Below, piece by piece: positions 20,984 through 33,945 of a DNA stretch of 64,000 nucleotides (position 1 is the stretch's first letter; every line of letters begins with the position of its first letter). The notes below the pieces were generated by a model. The model searched no databases. It was not told the DNA's origin and was given only the letters and a program-made list of their open reading frames with translations. The stretch comes from Paracyclopina nana (Eukaryota > Arthropoda > Copepoda > Cyclopoida > Cyclopettidae): assembly GCA_019096065.1 (NCBI GenBank), contig JAGUCH010000002.1, positions 15,140,501 through 15,204,500 of the forward strand, written 5' to 3'. The position numbers and the translations under genes were made by a program.

Positions 20984-23900
20984 TCAGACGTAGGCTTGCC
21001 AACCGCTGTACATGACAGCCAAATTGGCAGGATCGGTGGCTTGTTGAATCAGAGCATTAACTTGGCCCTCTATCGACATGTGGTATCCCTCCTCCATGCC
21101 TGTCAGCTTGTGGGAGACGCGAAGCAAAGCCCTCTCCGCTAATTTGTTGGTGTTCCTCGACTGGGAAGACATGGCCCACTGCTTCTTCAAGGCTGCACTG
21201 GCCTCCTTGCGAAATTGAATTTTGTAGGCTTTGGCCGGGGTCAAAGACCAATTATAGAGAGGGTCGAACATGAGCACCTCCAAAATGGTCAAAATGCTCT
21301 CTTTATTCGACCTGAGCACCTGCAAAATTAATCAAGGCTAAAAATAGAAACTTTAAAGTATTTTTTTCGTTTACCTTGAGCGTTTGCTCTGCGCACTTTC
21401 GAAAAGTGCCTTCCACACCGCAAGGTCCGAAGCCATCAATTATATCCCGTGTCAGCCTGAATGGCACCATTTCCGGGGTAGGCAGTATTTTGCCCTGCTC
21501 AAAAGCAATGCCAAGATCGATATGCACCACCTCAGCGCTATACTTGTCAATCAGGATATTCTGAATGTGTCGGTCGCCCAAACCGAGGACATATCCGATC
21601 ATGGAGGAAGTAGCGCAAGACCGAGTGAAAGCAAGCCTTCTCTCTAAATGCTGCTCTGGGCTGGGGAAGTTCTCGTAGAAGAAGTGCCTGAAAACGGGCT
21701 TGAACAGCTTGCAGACATCCTTGAACTCTTGAATTCGTCTAGCTTTGGCCGAGGGCTCCATGTTGTTTCTCACGCCTGCAACTTTGCCTATCCTTTCTCT
21801 GCACTTGGCAGCGGAAATATCACCGGGGTTGTATCTGGCATGAGCTCCGTCCAGTCCATTGCCAATGAGAAACAAGCTGATGGGTTCAGTGTTGACGCAC
21901 CATTCGAGAATTCCAGATCTCTGAGACAATGGCACGACCTTGAAAGTCCTCATTTGCAGCTTTGATTTGGGCAAAGACCTGGAAAAAATCATTATCATAA
22001 TATTGACAATAGTTTCACAATATCAATCGAATTTTAAACTTCATTTCCTTTCATGCAGCATTTTATATAATGTGCGTTTTTTATTGATTTTATTTTCATT
22101 TTTAAAGCTTTATTTGGGGTCAATTTCAAAATGTAAAATAAAAACTTACTCTTTCAAAAGTTGATTCATAAGGCCGAAAACCTGCTGCATCACTGCGTCT
22201 TGCCGCAAATCGTCTCGGCCCTTGAGCAATTGAGGCCTAGATAGCCCATCTGTTCCGATGCAAGATATCTTCTTTGGAGCGTTCACGCCTCCAACCATCG
22301 CGAACTCGTTCGTGAACCCTTGGATGCCACAAAACTCGGAAGACTTTGCGTATGCGCCGTCCTTGATCACGGGCAAACTGTGCGTTGGCAAAAGGACATT
22401 TTCCATATCTCTCAGCTTGAGCAAAGCATGTCCGCTCCTGATGGGGTGCTTTCCACTTGCGCCCAATTTTGAGGGCGTCGGAGCGTAAGCCAACTCTATC
22501 AGAGCCAGCGAACATTTTTCAGTTTTATAGGCCAAGTCGCTCAAGTTGCGATCCTGATTTTGCAGTCTCTTCAGCATGGCCGTTGCTGCCTTTGACCTGT
22601 CATTTTGGTCATCAGCCGCTGCTTCCTTTTCTTCTGCATTCGAATTGGCCAAAGCCAACAAAATGGGAAGAGTGTGATAGGGATGCTTGATGCCACATCG
22701 GAAAATGATGCTATTCAAGGTATCCTGGAATTTTGAGCTCGTTGTGGTCATACGAGCACACAGCTGATACAACAATCCCACAAACTTGTACTCTGGCACC
22801 GATTGAGCCCAGTTTCCAAAGGCCTGGTTCACCGACTCGATTTGACAGTTGGCAAACCACAGAGAGATCCACCGATACATTTTCATGTCATGCTTGTCAC
22901 TTCGCACCAGAGCTTTTGCATAATTTTCCAGAGCCAATGTCAGGTAGGATATCTTCTCTTTGGCTCGGTTTTCCAGCTCGACTTTATCAAGCTTAGAGTT
23001 CCTCTCTAGAATCACTGAGACAGTGCGGGCATTTCCTTCCTTGTCGATGCCTTGCTTTTTCCGGATCTCGTGATCCTGCGAGATTTGGTCAAGTATGGCC
23101 TGCTTGTCCTCAAAGTCTTTCGAGAGCATATAATTGTTCATGTGAGTGTACTGCTCGTCGCAAAAAGATCCCAGTTTGTTGTACGCTTCGGAGATGTCGA
23201 CACTCAGTTTCTGAGCACGAGCCAGATCTTTGGCCTTCTCTGCTGCCTCCAAATTGACCTCGAACAAATCAACAGATTTTGAATAGTACTCTTTGAGAAT
23301 GGTGTCTGCACTTTCTGACCTGGATGACCACAACCAGGAGCCCATCACGTTTAGTGCTTCAGGCAACAAGTCACGCCTAAAAAAAGAACTGTTTTAACAG
23401 AGCAAAAATTAGGAGAGCTACACAACTCGACCCACTGATTTTCCGGGATGTTGTACTAAAATACGTGACAAACGCGAAAACCGCGACATTAGATTGTAAT
23501 CTACTAATTAACCAATATTCACGACGCTAACAAATAATTACAGTCTGCCCGTTCAATATTTGACGGTGTGGGAATCTAAACTTTGTGATACATTATCAAG
23601 AAATAATGTACTTAATTGATGAGTCTTTTTCCCATCTTTTTTGTTAAAATTGAAAAAATTATTTCAGACGAGAAAAAACGAGGAAAAATTCAATTTTCCC
23701 AAGGCAACCCAGAAAATTATCACGAATAATACTGATGCATCATTTATTTTTTGCTGTCATGCACACGCGCAATTCTAGTGAATATTTTTCATTCCGACTA
23801 TTTCATTCCAATTTTGAACGGTCGGACTGCATAATTGAACTAAATAATGGTTTTTCTTTCGCTATTTGCTTACTCTGCATTTGATATGACAATCATCCCA

Positions 23901-26900
23901 CTATAAATGGATACGTTAAGGGTAGGTTTCGTTTGCTACCAAAATTTGACCATATAATGAATGGTTTGCTCGAGAGCCAACGCTACAGTTAACCCTCGTC
24001 ATTTTAGGCCTTAGTGACGGCACCCAAAAATATCTCGGTCAATAGGCCGAAGAAAAAAAGAGGTTTTTTTAGGACCCGCTTCTTCATGTTTCCTCCCTGA
24101 TTCAATGGGACTCAGCTTGCTGTACACATTCACTTTGGCAAAGGACCTAGTACCTAACCCAAACTACTTACAACACCCAATAATTAAATAAAAACGTTAT
24201 GCGCAAAAACGGCGCATTTTTGGGGGTTAGTTAGCTTCAATGACCCCCACTAAAATTCAAAAATAAAACTTAAATTATTTCATAGTAAAATGGCTAGGAT
24301 TAACAGAAACGGAGTCATAGCTATGATAAAAGTTGGTTACTTTCAACTTCATTAATTTTGAAAAATAAGTTTGGCAGCAAATATCTCATTTTGAGTGCAT
24401 TTTACAGACTTGCTAATGAAATAAAAAAGTTAGATCTTCTTTTTTTCAGAGGGGATTATTGCTATTAATAACCTCCAAAAATAATTAACTGTAGGTGCTA
24501 GACGTTTTTTAAGATTTTATGTTATGGGAAGCCATAAGCCAGGATTTTTAAATTGCAACCAAATGAATACTAAGAACATAAGCTTTCAGAAAATGTATAT
24601 TTTGTGGGTATTGTGAAGAGTTTGGGTTAGGACCTTCTTCAAGTTAATGTGTATAAAAAAGGCCGCCCAAAATGCACGTCTAAAAATCAGAATAACTTTT
24701 GGCAGAATTTTAATTGATGTTTATGAAAAAGGCTCGCTAAATAGGTCTCAAGAATGAGCAAAAGTGCTACGGTGGTGTTGACTCATCCATACCGTTTAAA
24801 GCTATTTGTTTTAAAAAAAGCCAGGAAATAAATTAATGAGAAAAAAATGACATGTTCAAAGCTGGGACCAGATGAAGTTTCAAGCACCAATTTGCGTTTT
24901 TCTGCGCGAGAAAATCAGCTTGAGTCTGGCAAATAAAATAGTAAAAGACTTACGAATTTTCGGCAGACGACATAGCCTTGATGACATGCTTCAGCTGCAT
25001 TTTGGCAATATCTTTTTCGCCCCATGCCCAAAACAAAAGGGAGCTTTGATACTTCATCTCCTCCTCAATCGATTTCCAAGAGGCCTCACTGCCAACAGCA
25101 CTGCTCACTTCACTGCGGCACCTTTCTATAAAGTGCTCCATTGAGGCCAAGTTTCTATAGGCAAAGTTGTAGTCTTCATTTTCTCGAGCCATTTTACATA
25201 AAGCAAGACAGTTCTTCACAAAGGCTTCAATGGAGGCTTTTTTGATCTCGGTCACCTTTGCCACGCGATATTTCAAGGGACTGTTGCTCAACTTGTCCAG
25301 GTGCCAAAAGGGCAATTCCGCCAAGATGGAACAACGTCTCGACATGACTGGTTTGAGATAAGCATACTGCTGGCCTTTGTCATTGAAAAGGGCCTCAAAG
25401 GTCAGCCTTGCCGATTCATCCCTTTCCAAATCAACGGCCCTCGCGATGCCCTTTAACTCGGTGATTATTTTGAGATCGGCCAATGACTCGTACACACTGG
25501 CCATGACTCCGTTATTCGAGAGCCTCTCTGACTGTCCAATGCTGAATGCCTTGACCTTGTCCTCGAATTGACCAAGGCTCCTTTTGCGCAGCATATCCAC
25601 AGCTTCATCGTAGGCAACGTCAGACCAAGATGTCAAACTGTCCATGCAGCCTTTTTGGTACGTTAGCAACGTATGGTTGAAGCCAGCATCTCGCATGGCC
25701 TTTAAAAGGCCTTCCTTGTACTTGAGCCGGCCCAGACTCAAATGAGCATCAAACATGGCCATGGCCTTTGAGTGGTGGTTTTCCCTCATTAAATGCTGCA
25801 CTTGCGCTTCGTAGTCGAGAATCCGGTTGGATCCACAGCCGTCCACCGCAGCCTTTTCGCCCAAGGCCAAATAGGAGTCAGCCAGGAGACTTTGGCACAT
25901 TTTCACATCATCTAGTTGGTTTGGTTCGTTCTGTGAAAAATGATCGTAGAGGCTGTCCAACAAAGGTGTTGACAAGCAGCTGAGTGCAAAGCCTTCCTGG
26001 AGACGCTCGGTCTTTGCCAGCAAATCTTGGCACCATAAATCACAAAACAAAATGGTCGACAGAACTTCGCCATTTTTGTACGATGCGTAGGCCACGTGTA
26101 AATAATTGATGTTCACCAGCCAAAAGTTGTCCTCCCATGGGGTATCCAACCCACGGCTTTGACAGCGCAAAAACTTGACCATTTCCAGCATGGACTCCAA
26201 ACACTTTTTGTCCTTGATAGCCTGAGCATGGTAAAACTTGGCAAAAAATGTGGAGAAAAGGCCCGATAGTTGGGCAGCAATCGGTGGGCAGCTACGAAGG
26301 ACGTCGTGAACGAGGCATGGGAATATTGCAGCACAAAACTTGGGCCTTTGCAGGGCTAACGGAAGAAGATGCCTTCCAAACATAGAGGCCTTTCCCAAAT
26401 GGCCTTCCAACACTTTGGGGTAGCACTGCAATAGCTTGACAACGATGTGCGAAATCCAATTATCATGGTTAGCATTCAAGTCACACAAATTGATGCTTTG
26501 AATGGCCGAAAACAATTGTTCTTCTTGAATCACCAAAGAAGAGGAAGATGGCTTGTCAGCTTGAGGAAACACTTTGAGAAAGGGTCTCAGCAATATTGCA
26601 AACTTCTCGTCACTGTGCACCAAAGTGCCCACATGTTTTGAGCTCAACACACATTTCAGGGCAAATATAGCCGAGATTGACGCTTCATGCACGTGGTCGA
26701 TTACGTAAGACAACAAGTGCCTCACCAAATTGACATTGGCACCCTCGAAGCTATCCGAGAACAACACCATTGTGTTCAAGTCAATTGGTCCTACGAGACC
26801 TAGGCAGTCATTGGCCAGCACACGCAGATCATCACTCTTGTTCTCGTCTTTTGATAGCCGCACCAAAATTTTTATCGCCTGGTGCAGAACGCTAGAATCG

Positions 26901-29900
26901 GCATCTTCCGAAAAACCAAGGCCTTTAAGGGCTGATTGCATTGAGGCCAATTCAAGCCTCGAGTCTCGAAGCTTATTGCTCAGCACACGCAAATTTTCCA
27001 TGCCCGGGTCTTTTTTGAGCACAAAATGCTTGAGCTCGTCGAGGAGGCTTTTTTCCAAGTCCACAGATTCGTATTTGTCTACAATCACTTGAACGTCACC
27101 GGACGTAGCCGCGATCAAGTCACTGAACATGGGCTCTCTGGGAAATGGCCCAACCAGACACTTGAGGCTCCTCAATTTGTGTCCATTTTCAATTATGAGA
27201 AGATGAAGGAGATTCAAGGATGGCGTCATTGACTTGGATTTAGCCAAACATTGGTCGACTAATGCATTGGTGATTGGTAAGATGGTTTCAGCTATTGCAT
27301 TGCCAGCGTAAGCCCAATTGTCATCCAAAAAGGCATGAATCAGTACAACTTTTTCCACCACTTTGATTGCCATTAATTGGATCTAAAAAAATGATGTACA
27401 AAATTATAAGCCAATTCATTGAGGCTAATCAGAATATTTTGTGCTAAAACTTCCCCTCTCAATTATTTTGACCACCTTTAAAAAGGTCAGTTCGAAATGT
27501 ATATATTGATATTAGTTGCCCAAAAAGCTATTGCGAGCACTTATGGAGTGAAGGTTAAGAAAACAACTTACAGTTTCGCTTTTGGAGGTTTTCAATAAGT
27601 CCACCAAGCAATGGAGTATAAACCATGACAAGTAGTCCATGCACGAGTCTAGACCACTGACGTCGGTTTTTAGTTCATCGGCGACGAGCTCCAAAATCAC
27701 AAAGAGGCCATGAAGCGCAACCACAACTTTGGGATCCTCAAGTTTAACAGCCTTGAGAGGCTGGCACACTTCCGAAAAAAGCCGCTGCAATACGTCTTGG
27801 TGCACGGTAGTGAGACTCGCGAAGAATGTCGATTCAGAATCATTCTGCAGGTACTTTCTCAAGTGCTCGATGACTTTTTGCACTTTGATCACAGTCAAGC
27901 TAGGGAAAATCTGCACTGGCCTGAACAAATGCACGTCACTGAAAATGTCCATTTGGAAAATAGCACGAGCACTGTCATCATCGTCAAGCCTTTTGAGAGC
28001 CAGCCCAAGAATCTCAGCAAACTTGTCATTCAGCAGCTGGTGATGTTTCTCCTCCGTAAGCACTTGGTACATCAATTCCAACATAGGATTGTTCTTGGGC
28101 TCTCGTGTTTCGTTACGCACACAAATGTCAGGTAGGTAGATGGCAGACAGTGCAATAAAGTTATCCACTAACAGAGCCCTCTCTTTCTTGGCCAGTATTT
28201 TGCACAATCTAGCTAATATATGCTTGGAGCAATCATAATGCCACAACAGCACTGGAACCACACTTTGCTCATTCTCCTGAATGAATTTGTCAAAGGAGTC
28301 AGCAAACAGACCATAGGGAAAGGCCTGTATATCACCACAGTAAGACAGCACATCACAAATCAAATGGTCTAGGTAAGGCTTCAAGTATTCTTTGGGCAAC
28401 CTTTCCGGTGAAAGCGTACTAAACACAGCCTTCAGTGGCTCATGTGGCATGGAGTGCCTTATGGCAACTTTGATGATTTGCTGAAGCACTTTGAGCTCTG
28501 AGGACGGCCTCAAGTGGACAAGAGGGAGTAAAACGAGCAGTTTGGAGGCTACAAGATTAGCGTGGCCATCGGTGTCCAAATCATCGAAATTCCAATTGTC
28601 CATAGATTCTCGGATATGGTGAAGCACCGTTTCCTCTTCAGTAAACAAGTGGTCCCTCAATAGCCTATGCAGCAGCTCGATGGCAGCCTCTCTCACAAAA
28701 TGGCTAGGATTTCTTGAGAACTTTGACAAGGCCAACAAACAGGATAACGTCTCCATTTCCACTAGGTCAAGCCTATGGTCATCGTGTGAAATGGACTGGT
28801 AATTTTTCGGTGAAATTCCACTCAAGCCAATGGCTGCCAAATTGGCAAAAAGGCTGCATAGCTCAACCTGGAGGTCTAGAGAAAACCTCTGGTAGTTTTT
28901 TTGCAGCTGGACAAATCCCATTGCGAATCTCGTGACATTATTGCGATCTGTTGTCCAACCTTGTTCACGGTCTTCCTCCATTGGTCTAAGCTCCTCAGAA
29001 AGATGTCCAACACTATTGGCAACAGATTTGATGAGGAACTTCATAAGTTGAGCATCAAAATTGGCTTCATTCTTCTTAGAGCACAGCACTCGCGCGAGCT
29101 TTTGGAGAATTGGCAAGACCTCATGATTGGCCTCGTAATCCGTGCGTGACTTGAGGCCATCGATGAAAGCCTCAATGCCTTGAAAAATGCACTTGATTAT
29201 GGCTTCAGATGTGAGTACGTCAGAGTTGGCATGCTTCACTGCTAAGTCACTCAAAAACGATAAGCATTTTTCAGCTTGACCAGCCTCAGTATAACTCAAG
29301 GCTATCAAAGTTTTCTTGAGCAAACTTCCAAGCCGTGATTCCTGATCCTCATCCTCTTTCATTTCCACGTCCATGTCACCGCTATTGTTCCGACTAGTGG
29401 CGTTCATATTGTCGAGGTCAAAATCGTCATCATCACTATTGACAAACAAATCATCAAGCTCGTCCTCACGAGGCTTTGCCTTCTTTTCTTTGAACAAAAT
29501 CAAGGAAATTTGCGCTAATAGCCCATTTATGGCTTTTCCAGCTTGCGTCAATCTGACATCTAAATCGGCGACTTTGCAATGTTTCACTTCCCTCAAAAAT
29601 GATGTCCAGTGATCCAAAACCGTGATTGTAGGCTCGTGCTCTGAAGCACTCACTAATCTGGTAAGCAATGTAATGGATTTGTCAAGCAGGTTAAGGGCGA
29701 CGTCGAGCAGCCTCTTTTCAGTCATTGCGAGACCATAGCTTGACGGCAAATCCAATAAGGTAAGGACCAACTTCGAGTGGCAAAGTGCCAAGTTGAGGCT
29801 TTGAGCATCTGGATCCGTTTGAAGTTTTTGCAGAATCCCTCCACTTTTTTGAATTAGCACATCTTTCGTTTTGGATTTCATCCTTTCGCATAGCACAAGC

Positions 29901-31956
29901 TTTGGCTGTTTAGAGAGGACTTCGCTCTTGAGACAAACTCGGCTGAGTCTTACTTGACAAGTCTCTAGAATCTTTCTTTCTAGCTCCTCAAAGGTATCTT
30001 CCTTTGGCGTAAGGCTCGGCCTCAAGTCGGTTGAGCAAGTAGGATGCATCATGAGAGACAAGAGTAACCGTGGTAAATGACAGTCTTGCTGAAGGACCAA
30101 AAGGTCCCAATGTTGCGAAGAGACATGTTCAGACTCATCTCCGTTTTCAGAAATGCCGGTGACCCATGAGAGCAAGTCATGTCTTCCAAGCTCGCTTTTG
30201 GCAATTAGAAGAGGACGCTTTTGCAGTATCCACAGTAGCGTCAAAATCGAAGAGTTTCGACAATTGATCCTCTTCTGGAGGTAAAGTCTGATAAGGTCGT
30301 CAAGATTTCTGTCCAAATTTCTGTCCATCATCCCTCTCAAGAGGGCGTGGCCAATATTCATACACTGATTGAGGCCAATTGAGTTGACTGTGGCGTCCCA
30401 GACAAATGGCCAGTCATCGAAATTTGAATGAGACTTCAAAAAGGCAATGCAACACTTGAAAAGCTGCTCTTTCACCGTTGTTGTTCTACACGTTTTGAGC
30501 AAATCAAGGATACACTTGAAGGCAGTGTTGCAAAGTTCCAAGTCTTCCTCCAAGGATGAGACGAGGACAGAGACGATTTGGAGCCATGGAACAAGAACTT
30601 CCTCCTCCTCGTCTAGATTTCGCTTCAGTTTGTCAAGAATATTGCTCTTGAACGTGACTTCCATTCGTCTCCTTTTGGCTGGTGGCATTTGAGTTTGGGT
30701 GGTATCAAGGGGAATGATCTGGGTCAAATCTACACCCTTGTCACTATTCACTTGAAGACAATTAGCAAAAAATAGCTGCCTGCAAATCTGCTTCGCCAAA
30801 TCCAGCATACTTTCATCCAGTTCATAATTTTTCGTGCCTCTGTGACGATTTTGCCGTTTACGATTTGCGATGTGAGTATCTATCAAATTGGCATAAACTC
30901 TGGCCAAATTTTGAGCCCAATCGTTGTTTTCTTGGTCAAAGAAATGCGCTCCTTCAGATGCGTTTCGAGCACCGAGGGGATGATGTAGGCTCATCTGCAT
31001 TCGAAAAAACTTGATGACTTCTTCACTCGTTTTGCTCTCTTCGTACAAACCTAGCACGGAGTTGACAGTTTTCTCGCCCACTTTGCAAAGTAGATGGCGA
31101 TTTTCCCTCTTTAGCAAATCTTGAACAAAATTGACCATCTTCAAAACAACCAACTTGGTATCGGACGAGCTTCGTTGAAGTTTCTCTGATTCTAGCAGCA
31201 TAATGAAGTGGTCCAATCTACCTTGGATTATTTTCCAAGTAGACGAATAGTTATTGCTGAGTTGAATGACCCTGTGCAAAAATTCACACTCCAAATGAAA
31301 TGTCAGCCCATCCATGTTGGATTTGGGCAAATCAAATCCAATGTTGACAAGTGCGTTCCATTGGTTGGACTCATCGGAAGTACCCACAGAGACACCACGG
31401 CAATATTTCGGAAAAATGAAGACTCGTTTTAGAAGAATATCAATGATATCTGCGCCAAAAGCATTCTTCGTTCTCACGGCTGCCATGGAAACGGATAAAA
31501 ACGCGCACAAAGTGTTGATGATAGTTTCAGCATTGATGAGGCATTTGTCGCATTTCTTCAACACCGTTTTCATCAACGATGTCACATTGGATTTCTTCCC
31601 CATAAGCGTCCCTGAAGAGCCAGCATTTACTTTACTGTTGTGCTTTTCCAAGTCCTTCAGCCATTTATCAATCTCTTTGTGAGTGTACAGCACCACTGCT
31701 TGCCAGAGTTGAGTCCATGTAAAAAAAGGGGAGGCTTCTTTGCTCGAATCTTCATCCAAAAGTTGAATGACATTTTTATTGTTCAAGAGCGATTTGAGAC
31801 ATTCGTCAGCTTTCTGTAAGGAATGAAGGGTCATCAAAACTTTCATGTTTGAAGAATATTAACCTATTATAAAACTATTACCTTTCGAACAGTGATCTTT
31901 TCGCTGGCAAGATCATTGGCCTGGGCCTTTAGATCTGAAAGCCAAGTAGACACCAT
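20984..31956 (-). CDS. ATM: ATM serine/threonine kinase (PIKK)
   Basis: Master kinase of the double-strand-break response, phosphorylating S/T-Q sites on checkpoint and repair proteins. Six exons, 31882-31956, 27572-31813, 24954-27382, 22150-23376, 21375-21978 and 20984-21319, total 8913 bases and about 2970 aa (human ATM 3056). The N-terminal TAN-type motif spans the first intron ([16 protein letters not shown]). A HEAT-repeat solenoid follows, then FAT. The kinase has [34 protein letters not shown], catalytic loop [14 protein letters not shown]-equivalent [12 protein letters not shown] and [12 protein letters not shown]. The C-terminal FATC reads [18 protein letters not shown] and ends [29 protein letters not shown] and the FATC distinguish ATM from DNA-PKcs, ATR and mTOR. 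All introns are canonical. Shares a head-to-head promoter with RCE1. Confidence 0.95.
24122..24653. repeat. inverted repeat, probable decayed TIR element (ATM intron 3)
   Basis: The left arm (24122-24180) contains TACACATT..ACTT..AAGGACC and CTAACCCAAACT..T.ACAA.ACCCA; the right arm (24601-24653) is the same on the other strand with a 6-base gap. The host intron is 23377-24953, by far the longest in the gene. No target duplication was recognised. Confidence 0.5.
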
Positions 31957-32429
31957 TTTTGAGTGGCGCTCGTTGCTATTAAATGGCATTCAATCCCATG
32001 TCAGTTTCGCGGAATTTTTTGGTCAACGACGGATTGGGATTGCAGAAAAAGTTTCGCGAACTGAAATCAAAACAAATCAGAGTTACCAGAGTATATTACT
32101 GACTACTTGAAAAATCAGTACGTGACGTTTCATGCTTTATTTCTTAAGAATAGCATAATATCACAAGAATTATCCCAATATAAAGCAATTATCTTAATTG
32201 AGTTAATAACCAGAATGCTTAATGCTTGCCCATGCTTAGAAATAACCGTGAAAATCTAAACGTAATTTCACCGCTTTGAATTTTCGCGGCTTTTCGCAGC
32301 CCTCAGTTTTCATTGCAGTTATAAACAAACTCAGTAATCAGTCAGACAGTCACTCAAGCCAAGGCTGTCAAGACTACGGAATTAAGCTCGTAGAATAGAA
32401 GAAAACTCGAAAATGATTATGACCTCAAG
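31957..32429. promoter_or_regulatory. bidirectional promoter region, ATM / RCE1
   Basis: 473 bases separate the divergent start codons of ATM (-) and RCE1 (+). No TATA box is evident near either start, as expected for housekeeping genes. Exact start sites cannot be read. Confidence 0.55.
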
Positions 32430-32433
32430 ATGA
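32413..32433 (+). other. six-codon uORF overlapping the RCE1 start
   Basis: ATG at 32413 opens a peptide MIMTSR whose stop TGA (32431-32433) overlaps the RCE1 ATG (32430-32432) in an ATGA arrangement. This geometry can support leaky scanning or re-initiation. Whether it is in the mRNA depends on the unmapped transcription start. Confidence 0.5.
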
Positions 32434-33324
32434 TGGCAATGTTCAAGGCCACAGCAGCGGCCTCTTTTTTAGGCTTCGCCTACGTCGGCGGCCTTTACAT
32501 ATGGAAGTCGGAGCATCACCGTGACCACCCCGAAACAATCAAGAGGAGGTTCCTCTCAGCGTTTTTCACGTCATGCCTCTGCCCGCCTCTAGTCCACTTT
32601 TTCGGCGACTCGGAACTGCTATCCAGCTACACGTTGTCCGAAGTCATTGGCGTGCGTCGACCCGGCCTCGAGGCTGCTCTTGTCATTCCCTTAGGACTCA
32701 CTATGGTCCTCTTCTTGGGCCCCATAGCCATGCTGGTATCCAACGACAGGATTCGTTGGCTGATTCATCCCTCATATTGGTCCCAATGCTTGACCGACTG
32801 GATTTGGTGGCGGAATCACGTGGTTGCTCCGTTCACTGAAGAATTTGCATTCAGGTAACGACGCTTTTAATACCTCTACAGCCACTTATTGGCTATTGTA
32901 CTTTTGCAGGGCCTGCATGGTCCCCATACTACTGAGCTATTATAGTCTCTCCGGAGCTGTGATCATGTCTCCCCTCTTCTTTGGAATCGCTCACTTTCAT
33001 CACATGATTGAGCGAATTCGAAGGGGGCAAGAAGTCAAGTCAGCCTTTTTCGTTTCCACTTTCCAATTTGCGTACACTACCGTTTTTGGCATGTATTCAG
33101 CCTTCCTCTTCGTTCGTACGGGTCACCTTGCGAGTTGCGTGGTTGTACATGGATTTTGCAACTTTATGGGCTTTCCCGATGTCGTTGAGTTGATTCATCA
33201 GGAGCCGAAGAAAAGGGCTTTGCTCTCGGTGCTGCATATAATTGGCCTCGGCCTTTTCTATCTAGCCTTGATTCCAGCAACCGAGCCTGTACTGTACAGT
33301 AACAACATATTTATTACCGCCTAA
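32430..33324 (+). CDS. RCE1: CAAX prenyl protease 2 (RCE1)
   Basis: Endoplasmic reticulum glutamate protease (CPBP family) that removes the -AAX tripeptide from prenylated CAAX proteins such as Ras. Two exons, 32430-32854 and 32910-33324, give about 279 aa. Motifs are APFTEEFAFR (the paired catalytic Glu and the Arg, split by the intron), PLFFGIAHFHH (His) and VVHGFCNFMG (second His and Asn), all in the family order. About seven hydrophobic segments are present. A second ATG follows immediately at 32433, and either could be used. Length is close to the human protein (329 aa) minus its N-terminal extension. Confidence 0.92.
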
Positions 33325-33402
33325 GATCTTAATTAGGCACCAAAGATATTATGTGTAGTTTTACACTTATGTGAGTGCCATAATAATCAATACATTTTCT
33401 GA

Positions 33403-33831
33403 CTAATTGTGAGCATGCTCCGCACCAAAAGGGACCGTCACATTGACCACGTGGTGATACACTTCTTGCGTTCTGTTCATTGGCCCATTGGTCATGAATC
33501 CGAGCAAGTACATGGGTGCCACTATCGAGAGTATTGCCATAGTCGACACTGGCGCTCCCAAAGCTAGCATACCCATCCCTAGGATTGGCATGCCAAGTGC
33601 CAAGCCCATAAACTCCATCATGTGTGTGTTATGCATTGCGTCCGACATTGAGTCTCGTATCTCGTCCACCCTACCATTCATATGCTTGATGACAGCATTG
33701 TCACTCTTGTCTATCGAGTCAAGGCCATGCTCAATCATTTTGGTCATCTCGCCGGAAAAAAAGTCGAGCAGAGTGTGATTCTGCAACAAAAATCCAGTTA
33801 CTTGGAAGCCCCTAGCTTTACTGGGTGACAT
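33403..33831 (-). CDS. small hydrophobic-segment protein, paralogue of cluster neighbour
   Basis: One uninterrupted frame of 142 aa on the minus strand starting MSPSKARGF. Its middle part, GLALGMPILGMGMLALGAP then AILSIVAPMYLLGFM, is a Gly/Ala/Met-rich hydrophobic hairpin that closely resembles the segment near the C-terminus of the 967-aa protein at 35390-38293. Potential N-glycosylation sites (NHT, NRT, NVT) suggest a secreted or membrane protein, but no signal peptide is visible. An acceptor-like TTTTTGTTGCAG inside the first 30 codons means the true 5' end could lie on an unseen exon. No known domain. Confidence 0.5.
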   Translation of the reverse strand: MSPSKARGFQVTGFLLQNHTLLDFFSGEMTKMIEHGLDSIDKSDNAVIKHMNGRVDEIRDSMSDAMHNTHMMEFMGLALGMPILGMGMLALGAPVSTMAILSIVAPMYLLGFMTNGPMNRTQEVYHHVVNVTVPFGAEHAHN

Positions 33832-33945
33832 AAGCTACTTAACTGCTTTAAGCTGTGCATAGCAGTCCGAAAAATGCTCAAAAATAAAAGGACAGACTAG
33901 TAAGGTAAGTTAGTTTATTAGAAAGTAAGTGCTTTTGGTATAGTT

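Noticed and set aside
20984-31956. DNA-PKcs (PRKDC) as identity of the large PIKK gene
   Set aside because: Motifs in the kinase and FATC regions ([35 protein letters not shown]) and the N-terminal TAN-like motif match ATM; the length (about 2970 aa) is also that of ATM, not of the 4100-aa DNA-PKcs.
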